Below, in pieces: positions 1 to 6,237 of a DNA stretch of 6,264 bases (positions within the stretch are counted from its first letter, which is position 1; each line of letters begins with the position of its first letter). The notes under the pieces were generated by a model that was not told the DNA's origin, did no database searches, and worked only from the letters and a program-made list of their open reading frames with translations. The stretch spans positions 1 through 6,264 of the forward strand of contig JAJQGZ010000168.1 of assembly GCA_021200075.1 (NCBI GenBank). Direction: 5' to 3'. Both the position numbers and the translations under genes were made by a program. The stretch comes from Clostridiales bacterium. GTDB lineage: Bacteria > Bacillota > Clostridia > Oscillospirales > Acutalibacteraceae.

Positions 1-81
1 GATTCAATCGCTATGGATTTTTTAGATGTTCAACTTCATTTTACAATCGGCCAATTTTTTCTATTATCTCGGCTGACGGTA

Positions 82-122
82 ATTTTTGATAATATTTTTG
101 ATAATATAATATTTTTGATAAT
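82..122. repeat. Three copies of a 12-base direct repeat
   Basis: The unit ATTTTTGATAAT occurs at 82-93, directly again at 94-105, and a third time at 111-122 after a 5-base spacer (ATAAT). All three copies are identical. The tract is extremely AT-rich. It could be a simple slippage expansion, a bent or easily melted upstream element, or repeated sites for a DNA-binding protein; the sequence alone does not decide. Confidence 0.75.
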
Positions 123-168
123 AGATAATATATGAAAAATAAATTGAACAAGAAAAATTAAAAAACTA

Positions 169-197
169 TTGATTTAAGAGGGATAGTATGTTAATAT
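169..197 (+). promoter_or_regulatory. Candidate sigma-A promoter for the symporter gene
   Basis: TTGATT at 169-174 and TAATAT at 192-197 are separated by 17 bases, and TG at 189-190 one base before the -10 makes an extended -10 element. Transcription would start near 204, giving a leader of about 126 bases before the TTG start at 330. In such AT-rich DNA chance matches are common. TATAAT at 250-255 is a second -10-like site, but it has no well-spaced -35. Confidence 0.35.
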
Positions 198-232
198 GAT
201 CCTAATTAATATATCACTTAAAGTTGTGCTCG

Positions 233-247
233 CTATAGATGATATAG
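233..247. promoter_or_regulatory. Small palindrome, possible operator
   Basis: CTATA-gatga-TATAG is a perfect 5-base inverted repeat around a 5-base centre. It lies downstream of the candidate promoter and upstream of the symporter gene, where an operator for a sugar-responsive repressor could sit. It is short and AT-rich, so chance is a real possibility. Confidence 0.2.
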
Positions 248-329
248 TATATAATAATTGTTTAATACATGTTATTGCATATTGCTGTTTCTATTCGTGT
301 GCCTACTTTAACAGAAATGAGGGAATATT

Positions 330-1859
330 TTGGCAGAAGAAATTATTACCAATAATCTAACCAGGGAAGAAGCCGACGAGCTCGATAAGCTTGCGTATAC
401 CCATAAAAGGTACCTTACTCCCAAAGAAATTGCGGCATATGTGCTTGTCAATTTCGGTCAGAAGAATTTAAGTCAGTTTGTTGATGCGTACAAAGAATTC
501 TTTATGATTCAGTTCCTTAAGCTGAATACAACGGCTTATGCGAACATCAGCTTTTTTGCATCAATATACGACGCACTTGACGATACGATTTCCGGTCTTA
601 TTATCGACCGTACCCGTACACGCTGGGGAAGAATAAAACCGTTCTTTATTATTCCGCTTCCGTTATGGTTTATCGGCGGAGCGATGATGTTCTCCACACC
701 CGATTTAACCTCTACTCAAAAGGTTGTTTGGTGTGCGGTTGCAGTTGTTGTTTACGGACTCGGAATGAGCTACTTCGGCGCATGGGGACTTATGATTTAC
801 AACATCACCCCGAATACCGAAGAGCGAGACAACCTTATTACAATCACAAAATTCTTTGAGCTGTTCGGAACCTGGCTTCCGTCCCTCGTACCTGTTCTTG
901 TAACCCTGCTGCCAAGAATCAACAGCGGTATTACAATGAAGAACGTCTACAGCGGATTTGCATACTTTATGCTTATTTTCGCCTCTTTCTTCGCAATATT
1001 CGGTTGCTTTAATATGAGAGAACGTGTACCGCTTATGAGCCGTGAGGAAATGAAAGAGACCTCGGCTTTGGAATCGCTCAAAAATATCCTTACCAACAGA
1101 CCTCTTTTGGTTTCAATCCTTGCAGGATTCTTTAACTCGTTTAAATCTGTCGGCGGTTCATCGGAATCTTATTTCTGGCTTAACAACACCGGTTCTCTTA
1201 TGAACCAGACTATATGCGGACTCTTTACCGGTATACCGAACTATGTAATGGTTCCGCTCGCTGCAAGGATGGTTAAAAAGCTCGGTGCAAGAATGACATC
1301 CATTATTGCAGGACTTTTCGGCTTCTTTGCATATATGACCCTCTTTATCGTAGGTTATCATCCGTTCGGTCAGACCTTCAGCGACCACAGAATACTCAAC
1401 CTCATTTGGATAATATTTATGTTGACAATTTGCGGTCTGCCCAATAAAATACTCAATGTAAGCGGCGCAATCATCACTGCCGAGTCGCTTGACTATATGG
1501 AGTGGAAGCACGGCTTGAGAAACGAAGCTCTTGTTACAACGGTACAGGGCTATTTCACAAAGCTTGCAACATCCGTTACCGGCTGGCTTTCAGGTATGGT
1601 ACTTACCTGGATTAATTATGTTCCGCTTGCCGACTCTCTCGGCAATGCAATTCCGCAGACAGACCCTGATATGCTCAACGGTATATGGACTGTATTCTGT
1701 GTTCTCCCGGCACTTGCAAGAGGACTTTACGGTGCACTATTCTTCTTCTATCCGATTCACGGCGACCTTCAAAGACAGATGGTTGTTGAGCTTGCCGAAA
1801 AGAGAGCAGAAAGACTTGAAGAACAGAATGAGAAAGACAACGCAACTTCTCAGGATTGA
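330..1859 (+). CDS. GPH-family (MelB-like) cation:sugar symporter
   Basis: A 509-residue polytopic membrane protein of the glycoside-pentoside-hexuronide:cation symporter family (MFS superfamily), expected to have 12 membrane spans and to import a sugar or glycoside with Na+ or H+. The family signature is at residues 79-104: IYDALDD, then the loop motif DRTRTRWGRIKPF. By motif alignment D81 and D85 correspond to the two cation-site aspartates of E. coli MelB (D55 and D59). The first ~30 residues are a hydrophilic extension before the first span, and the C-terminus is a charged, Glu/Lys/Arg-rich cytoplasmic tail. The start is TTG: GAGGGA (319-324) lies 5 bases upstream, and an in-frame TGA at 318-320 leaves almost no room for an earlier start. 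No glycosidase or regulator is next to it in this window, so the substrate cannot be named. It appears to be transcribed alone, with a hairpin 20 bases after the stop. Confidence 0.9.
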   Translation: MAEEIITNNLTREEADELDKLAYTHKRYLTPKEIAAYVLVNFGQKNLSQFVDAYKEFFMIQFLKLNTTAYANISFFASIYDALDDTISGLIIDRTRTRWGRIKPFFIIPLPLWFIGGAMMFSTPDLTSTQKVVWCAVAVVVYGLGMSYFGAWGLMIYNITPNTEERDNLITITKFFELFGTWLPSLVPVLVTLLPRINSGITMKNVYSGFAYFMLIFASFFAIFGCFNMRERVPLMSREEMKETSALESLKNILTNRPLLVSILAGFFNSFKSVGGSSESYFWLNNTGSLMNQTICGLFTGIPNYVMVPLAARMVKKLGARMTSIIAGLFGFFAYMTLFIVGYHPFGQTFSDHRILNLIWIIFMLTICGLPNKILNVSGAIITAESLDYMEWKHGLRNEALVTTVQGYFTKLATSVTGWLSGMVLTWINYVPLADSLGNAIPQTDPDMLNGIWTVFCVLPALARGLYGALFFFYPIHGDLQRQMVVELAEKRAERLEEQNEKDNATSQD

Positions 1860-1878
1860 TAATTAAACAAAGTTTTTT

Positions 1879-1907
1879 ACGAGCAGGGATTAAACCTCTG
1901 CTCGTTT
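1879..1907 (+). terminator. Candidate terminator after the symporter gene
   Basis: ACGAGCAG (1879-1886) pairs perfectly with CTGCTCGT (1898-1905). GG/CC extends the stem across a one-base bulge, leaving a six-base loop (ATTAAA). The T-tract that follows is short and interrupted (TTGCGTT), so termination may be incomplete. It lies 20 bases after the symporter stop codon. Confidence 0.6.
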
Positions 1908-1910
1908 GCG

Positions 1911-1940
1911 TTACTCTTAAAAAGACTAAAAGCGTAAAAT
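1911..1940 (+). promoter_or_regulatory. Weak promoter candidate for hppA
   Basis: TTACTC (1911-1916) and TAAAAT (1935-1940) are 18 bases apart and would place a start near 1947, leaving a leader of about 80 bases. Both boxes are imperfect, and other -10-like strings occur in this A-rich region. The spacing from the preceding hairpin supports a separate transcription unit, but the exact boxes are uncertain. Confidence 0.2.
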
Positions 1941-1969
1941 AAAGATAATAATAAATATACGGCTTTTAG
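1926..1969. repeat. Inverted repeat in the hppA leader
   Basis: CTAAAAGC (1926-1933) pairs with GCTTTTAG (1962-1969). The next three bases (GTA with TAC) also pair across a one-base bulge, making an 11-pair stem with a loop of about 21 AT-rich bases. It lies just upstream of hppA. It could be a leader hairpin or an operator. Read on the minus strand it is followed by TCTTTTT, so it could also stop antisense transcription. Confidence 0.4.
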
Positions 1970-2014
1970 AAAATTTTAAAAGAAAAACAAAATACATCAT
2001 TATTCGTTTGACCC

Positions 2015-2021
2015 AAAGGAG
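2015..2021 (+). promoter_or_regulatory. Ribosome binding site of hppA
   Basis: AAAGGAG lies 7 bases before ATG 2029 and settles the start. It falls inside the in-frame extension that begins at TTG 2008, which argues against that earlier start. Confidence 0.85.
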
Positions 2022-2028
2022 TGTTCAA

Positions 2029-4057
2029 ATGGGAAAGTCAATTATTGTTGTGCCTGTTATAGGCATAATAGCATTAATAGTTGCGATAGTTACGGCAACT
2101 TCTATATCCAAAAAAGATGCAGGAAGCGACAAAATGAAAGAAATTGCGGCGGCAATAGCATCGGGTGCAAGAGCATTTCTCTTTTCTGAATACAAGGTGC
2201 TTGTATTCTTCTGCGCAGTTTTATTTTTACTTATAGGATTGCTTTTACCCGACGGATGGATAACGGCATTCTGCTTCCTACTCGGAGCGGTTTTTTCAAC
2301 GCTGGCAGGATATTTCGGTATGACTGTAGCGACAAAAGCGAATGTAAGAACCGCACAGGCGGCTAATACGGGAGGCATTAAAAGCGCTTTGCAAACGGCA
2401 TTCAGTGGCGGAGCGGTAATGGGACTGTCCGTTACAGGTCTCGGCTCGCTCGGAGTAAGCCTGATTCTTTTGCTTATGATAAAGGATAATCCAGATAAAG
2501 TCGGTATTCTGACGGGATTCTCCCTCGGCGCATCTTCAATTGCATTGTTTGCAAGAGTAGGCGGAGGAATATATACCAAAGCCGCCGATGTCGGCGCCGA
2601 CCTTGTGGGTAAGGTTGAAGCAGGAATACCTGAGGACGACCCGAGAAACCCGGCTACAATTGCCGATAATGTCGGCGACAATGTGGGTGATGTGGCAGGA
2701 ATGGGAGCGGACTTATTTGAATCATATGTCGGCTCGATAATCTCGGCGATTACCCTTGCACTGCTGACATCGTCGAATATGAACCGTGTTTACTTTCCCC
2801 TTTTAATATGCGGAACCGGAATTATCGGCTCGCTGATTTCAATATTATATGTAAGAGCCGGAAGCGGAAGAAATCCGCAGAAAACACTCAATGCGGGAGA
2901 ATATGTATCGTCGGGAATTGTTGTTATTGTAGCGGCGATACTCTCCGTGGTTATGTTTGACAAGAGTTTCAGCACATTTTGGTGCGTGCTTGCAGGTATT
3001 ATTGTAGGAACGGCTGTCGGCAAGCTGACAGAGATATATACTTCCGACAAATACGACTATGTAAAAGAAATTGCCGACGCATCAAAAACCGGCGCGGCTA
3101 CCAATATCATAACCGGTATGAGCGTAGGCTTGAAATCGACGGCGATACCGATTATATTCATTTGTATCGGAATACTCGTATCGTACAAATTCTGCGGTCT
3201 TTATGGAATTGCGATTGCAGCCGTGGGTATGCTTTCAACAACAGGAACAACTATTGCAGTTGACACTTACGGCCCGATTGCAGACAACGCCGGCGGAATT
3301 GCGGAAATGAGCGACCTTGACCCGAGCGTGAGAGAAATAACCGACAAGCTCGATTCCGTAGGAAATACAACGGCGGCTATCGGTAAAGGCTTTGCCATTG
3401 GCTCCGCCGCTCTGACAGCTCTAGCGCTTTTCGCTTCCTATGCCGAGACTGCCGGAATAGACGAAAGCTCAATGAGTATACTTGACCCGAAGGTTGTTGT
3501 AGGCCTGTTTATCGGTGCTATGCTCCCCTTCCTGTTCTCTGCGTTCACTATGAGCAGTGTGGGCAAAGCGGCTAATAAGATGATCGACGAGGTTCGCCGT
3601 CAATTCAGGGAAAAGCCCGGTATACTTGACGGTATTGAAAAGCCCGATTATACAAAATGCGTTTCCATCTCCACAAATGCGGCACTACACGAAATGATAC
3701 TGCCCGGTGTTATGGCAGTTGCCATTCCGCTCTTGGTCGGCTTTTTTGCTTGGGGTTGAAAGCCTCGGCGGACTTCTTGCAGGCTCTCTTGTCAGCGGTG
3801 TTATGATGGCAATATTTATGTCAAACGCCGGCGGTGCCTGGGACAATGCAAAGAAATACATCGAGGGAATGAAAGACGGCGGAAAAGGCTCCGAAGCGCA
3901 CAAATCTGCTGTTGTCGGCGATACTGTAGGCGACCCGTTTAAGGATACTTCGGGCCCGTCGATTAACATTCTCATAAAACTTATGACAATTGTTTCGCTC
4001 GTGTTTGCATCGGCATTTTTGAGCGTAAACGGCGGTAACGGAATTATATCGTTTTAA
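2029..4057 (+). pseudogene. hppA: K+-dependent ion-pumping membrane pyrophosphatase, split by a +1 frameshift
   Basis: Membrane-bound pyrophosphatase: it hydrolyses cytoplasmic PPi and pumps Na+ and/or H+ out across the membrane; family members have about 16 spans. From ATG 2029 the catalytic motifs are DVGADLVGK (residues 187-195), DDPRNPATIADNVGDNVGD (203-221), ADLFES (227-232) and, in the second half, VDTYGPIADNAGGIAEM. NTTAAIGKG (from residue 446) has Ala where K+-independent enzymes have Lys, and Gly three residues later, marking the K+-dependent class; the pumped ion is not settled. The frame is lost in a T6 run (3742-3747), giving a TGA at 3757-3759. Dropping one T gives GFLLGVESLGG and continues to TAA 4055-4057, including DNAKKYIE and GDTVGDPFKDTSGPS, for 675 residues, normal for the family. 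The truncated product would lack the last spans and third catalytic segment. ATG 2029 is preceded by AAAGGAG (2015-2021) with 7-base spacing; the in-frame TTG at 2008 lies upstream of that site and is unlikely. Identity is near certain; true pseudogene versus sequencing error is open. Confidence 0.93.
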
Positions 4058-4080
4058 CTACAGATAATTATAATAATGAC

Positions 4081-4116
4081 AAAAGCTGTCCTGCGACTTT
4101 GCAAGACAGCTTTTTT
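4081..4116 (+). terminator. Strong intrinsic terminator, probably bidirectional
   Basis: AGCTGTC pairs with GACAGCT, flanked by AAAA on the left and a T6 run on the right; TGC and GCA can extend the stem inside. It lies 23 bases after the hppA stop and ends that transcript. Read on the minus strand the same stem is followed by TTTTG, so it can also end the convergent acetyltransferase transcript, whose stop is at 4170-4172. Confidence 0.85.
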
Positions 4117-4169
4117 GTTTTATATATTCTATATAATGCCATAATGCCGTTGAAAAATCAAAAATGGAA

Positions 4170-4778
4170 TTACTCCCACACATCCAGCTTTCTGTTTTTA
4201 TAGTAAAATTCCTTATCTTTTTCTCCGATTTCACGAATCACTTTGCACGGAATGCCATAAGCTACCACATTTGTAGGAATATCGTTTGAAACTACACTTC
4301 CGGCTCCTATTACGGAATTATCACCTATTGTAACTCCCGGCATAATCTGAGCCCTGGAACCAATCCACACATTTTTTCCGATATGAATCGGCAAATTATA
4401 AACATAATGGTGTTCCCTCAAAATGGGCAAAATAGGATGCCCCGATGTGCTGAATACAACATTCGGAGCAATCAGGCAATTATCACCGATAAAAATATGC
4501 TCTCATCAACAAATGTCACATTTAAATTAAGATAGACACCGTTTCCGAGATGAACATGCTTACAGCCCCAATTTGAATTAAGTGGCATCTCGACCGTACA
4601 ATTGTCACCTGTCTCTGTAAAAACTTCTTTTAAAAGCTTCTGTCGTTTTTTTGTTTCAGTCGGTAGCGTTTGATTATACTCACACATTTTATCCTGATAA
4701 ATGTGCTGATTTTCCAGCAAAGCGGGGGTCGTCATAACAATATGGCAGCCTTTGCTTTTTGCGTTCTACATTATTCAT
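4170..4778 (-). pseudogene. Sugar O-acetyltransferase (maltose/galactoside type), broken by two frameshifts
   Basis: Left-handed beta-helix acetyltransferase that would move an acetyl group from acetyl-CoA to a sugar hydroxyl, in the cytoplasm as a trimer. With two single-base corrections it is 202 residues, the usual length. Order: N-terminal maltose-acetyltransferase segment (about 1-55, starting MNNVERKKQRLPYCYDDP), then hexapeptide repeats (about 60-185) with a catalytic-type His in STSGHPILP and helical turns such as IGKNVWIG, GVTIGDNSVIGAGSVV. First break: C5 (plus-strand G5, 4724-4728), where four C restore YDDPALLENQ. Second: one base missing between 4503 and 4502; adding it gives VD-x-EHIFIGDN, the family's usual text. 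Without repair only two separate fragments are readable (starting near 4735 and 4430). ATG 4778 is chosen because AGAGG (4791-4787) lies 8 bases upstream; ATG 4784 is too close. The gene has its own promoter candidate and faces hppA. Physiological role unknown; members often detoxify non-metabolised sugars. Confidence 0.88.
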
Positions 4779-4826
4779 AATCATATCCTCTTTTGTAACT
4801 TCCGATTTATACTCTCATACGACATT

Positions 4827-4835
4827 AGTATACCA
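4827..4835 (-). promoter_or_regulatory. Extended -10 promoter of the acetyltransferase gene
   Basis: On the minus strand TG-G-TATACT forms an extended -10 element. The -35 region is only T-rich (TTTCTT at 17-base spacing), as is tolerated with an extended -10. It would start transcription near 4820 and give a leader of about 42 bases to ATG 4778. Confidence 0.5.
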
Positions 4836-4842
4836 TATCAGA

Positions 4843-4887
4843 AAGGAAAAAGAAAGACCGCACTGTATCAGCAGTTTTAATATACAG
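4843..4887 (-). terminator. Weak terminator candidate after the unknown membrane protein gene
   Basis: On the minus strand CTGTAT (4887-4882) pairs with ATACAG (4868-4863) around a 13-base loop, extended by two wobble pairs, and a T-rich stretch (TCTTTCTTTTT) follows after about five bases. It begins 5 bases after the stop codon at 4893-4895. The stem is AT-rich and short, so termination may be leaky and let the operon read into the acetyltransferase gene. Confidence 0.35.
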
Positions 4888-4892
4888 CATGC

Positions 4893-5597
4893 TTATTCAT
4901 AATCGGCGGCTATTTGAGCGGAAAGGTCGTTTAAATTATCAAGCGCCGACTGCGAAAAACAGGTATAGTATATACCGCTCAAATCGGAGTATTTTATCTC
5001 AGGCGGTGAAGTAATGTAATTCTGCTGAACTTCATTTAAAATGAATGCCGACGGCCCCGAGCCCATCAGTGCAAGAGAATATTCGTTGCAATCAAGAGTG
5101 GCTTGATAATCTTCATCATAATCTCTTTTATCGGCAAAAACAAGATATTCGCCGCCGATTTTCAGCGGCATACTGTTATCATAGCTTTCGTAAATAAGGC
5201 TGTCATCGTATGTAGTTATTCCGCCTAATTGATACAAAACAGCAGTGTTCCCCACCGATTCGTCTCCCTTTATGCACTGCATTATCTCAACGGTAAATTT
5301 TAAGCATTGGTGGCAATACTCCAAATCATTTACCTTTACTTTAAAAATACAAGAATAATTTTCAAGCTCCTGCTTGAGTTCTTCATATGTAACGGTTGCA
5401 TTTTCGTAATCTATATACGAAACGGCTTCTTCATTAAAGCTCAGCGTGGCATTGTCTATATTAGCCTCGTCCTGTGACAGGCGTGAATATCCGAGCCTTG
5501 CAAAGGCAGAAAAAATCAATGAACCGATAATTACGACTGCACGAACGGCAATTTCGATTCTTTGAATATCAGACTTATTTTTCAGCAATTTTCCCAC
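4893..5597 (-). CDS. Unknown protein with one N-terminal membrane span
   Basis: I do not recognise this 234-residue protein. Residues 1-13 are basic, 14-36 are hydrophobic (RAVVIIGSLIFSAF core, with Arg at 19 and 34), and the rest is soluble, acidic and Tyr/Asn-rich. This suggests a signal anchor with most of the chain outside the cell. Residues 82-155 show beta-strand-like stretches: IFKVKV, KFTVEIMQCIKGD, TAVLYQLGG, then GGEYLVFADKR. This recalls surface domains in which a 'vlKG...GG...Y.vF' pattern recurs in Firmicutes; that resemblance is from memory. There are six cysteines, two in CHQC (95-98). It overlaps the end of the upstream ABC ATPase gene, so the two are probably translationally coupled and may act together. 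Start uncertain: GTG 5597 directly abuts its AAAGG, whereas TTG 5588, three codons in, has about 8-base spacing. It carries too few spans to be the ABC permease. Confidence 0.75.
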   Translation of the reverse strand: MGKLLKNKSDIQRIEIAVRAVVIIGSLIFSAFARLGYSRLSQDEANIDNATLSFNEEAVSYIDYENATVTYEELKQELENYSCIFKVKVNDLEYCHQCLKFTVEIMQCIKGDESVGNTAVLYQLGGITTYDDSLIYESYDNSMPLKIGGEYLVFADKRDYDEDYQATLDCNEYSLALMGSGPSAFILNEVQQNYITSPPEIKYSDLSGIYYTCFSQSALDNLNDLSAQIAADYE

Positions 5598-6237
5598 CCT
5601 TTATCTCAATAATTTCATCGCAGACATCGCCGAGCGTTTCCTTATCGTAGCTTGCTATAATAAAGGTCGTTTGGTGATTTTTGCGTGTTTCTTTAATAAT
5701 TGTTTTAAGCAAATCAACCATATCGTCGTCAAGAGCGTTTGTAGGCTCGTCAAGAAGTATCAGAGACGGTTTGTTGAGAAACGCCTGAATCAGGCTGACC
5801 TTTTGGCACATTCCGAGGGAATATTTCTTAATCGTTCTTTTATCATCGGGATCGATAGAAAATTTAACGAGCCATTCTTTTATTTCATCATCCGTTGCTT
5901 TATTTTGGGAAATATCGCTGAGCATTTTAAGATTTTTAAATGCGCTCATATATTCAAACAAAGATATATGTTCTGTAACCAATCCGACGCTTTTGGGATA
6001 AACACCGTTGCCGACGATCACACCATCTACACAAGCCGTACCGCTGTCGGGCGAAATAAGACCGCTTACAGCACGCAAAAGCATAGTTTTTCCACTTCCG
6101 TTTTTACCAACCAATCCGTATATTCTGCCCTTTTCAAAGCTGACGGTGACATTATCAAGGACTTGATTTTTGTTTATTGTTTTTGAATAATTTGCAATTT
6201 CTATAAATGCCGAAAATTGCAAGTGCAAGTTGAACAC
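5575..6237 (-). CDS. ABC transporter ATP-binding protein (BcrA/YtrB-like), start uncertain
   Basis: Cytoplasmic nucleotide-binding subunit of an ABC transporter, probably an exporter of the type with separate permease; about 220 residues, near the usual minimum. Numbered from GTG 6237: Walker A GKNGSGKT (44-51), Glu at 89 in the Q-loop position (VTEH), signature YSLGM (139-143), Walker B LILLDEP (159-165, catalytic Glu164) and D-loop NALD (167-170). The YSLGM signature fits the bacitracin/YtrB-like group. The switch-histidine position reads ASYDKE, so Tyr197 replaces His, which may slow or alter hydrolysis. The start is unsettled: GTG 6237 has no spaced ribosome site; TTG 6228 has GGAAG 8 bases upstream; the frame also stays open to the right window edge, so a longer protein is possible. 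Typical homologues begin at about IEIANYSK (residue 12). The gene overlaps the following unknown membrane protein gene by up to 23 bases. The permease is not in the window and is probably further right. Confidence 0.88.
   Translation of the reverse strand: MFNLHLQFSAFIEIANYSKTINKNQVLDNVTVSFEKGRIYGLVGKNGSGKTMLLRAVSGLISPDSGTACVDGVIVGNGVYPKSVGLVTEHISLFEYMSAFKNLKMLSDISQNKATDDEIKEWLVKFSIDPDDKRTIKKYSLGMCQKVSLIQAFLNKPSLILLDEPTNALDDDMVDLLKTIIKETRKNHQTTFIIASYDKETLGDVCDEIIEIKGGKIAEK

Larger units (their letters stand above)
1..329. other. AT-rich intergenic region, no convincing gene
   Basis: This stretch is strongly AT-rich between about 80 and 300. I see no coding region with family resemblance. Frame 1 on the + strand is open from the window edge to a TGA at 133-135, but its last part is only the translated tandem repeat and it has no ribosome binding site, so I do not call a gene; a 3' tail of an upstream gene cannot be excluded. 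The region holds three copies of a 12-base repeat (82-122), a candidate promoter (169-197) and a 5-5-5 palindrome (233-247), each listed separately. It presumably carries the control region of the symporter gene that starts at 330. Confidence 0.6.

Noticed and set aside
1..135. Open frame from the left edge to TGA 133 as the tail of an upstream gene
   Set aside because: Much of it is the translated AT-rich repeat (IFDN units) and it resembles no family; kept only as a possibility.
317..355. Out-of-frame ATG overlapping the symporter ribosome binding site, 12 codons
   Set aside because: The ATG lies within the GAGGGA region that serves TTG 330 and the peptide has no recognisable feature; probably chance.
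196..360. Open frame of 54 codons starting at ATG 196 on the + strand
   Set aside because: Its translation is low-complexity, it has no well-placed ribosome site, and it runs into the symporter coding region in another frame.
1158..1511. Minus-strand open frame inside the symporter gene
   Set aside because: It is the antisense shadow of a clear membrane transporter, with no family resemblance or ribosome site.
2025..2681. 218-codon minus-strand open frame inside hppA
   Set aside because: Long, but it mirrors the highly conserved pyrophosphatase coding strand and is Ala/Pro/Ser/Thr-rich as expected of an antisense shadow.
3742..3759. Programmed frameshifting signal in hppA
   Set aside because: No stimulatory structure or internal Shine-Dalgarno is evident, T6 is short for transcriptional slippage, and two other indels nearby favour mutation or error.
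3707..4057. Independent small gene starting at ATG 3707
   Set aside because: Its first part is out-of-frame hppA sequence and the rest is the hppA C-terminus; it is the downstream half of the frameshifted gene.
5671..6186. 171-codon plus-strand open frame opposite the ABC ATPase
   Set aside because: The opposite strand has all ABC motifs; this frame is rich in Phe, Ile and Asn and is an antisense shadow.
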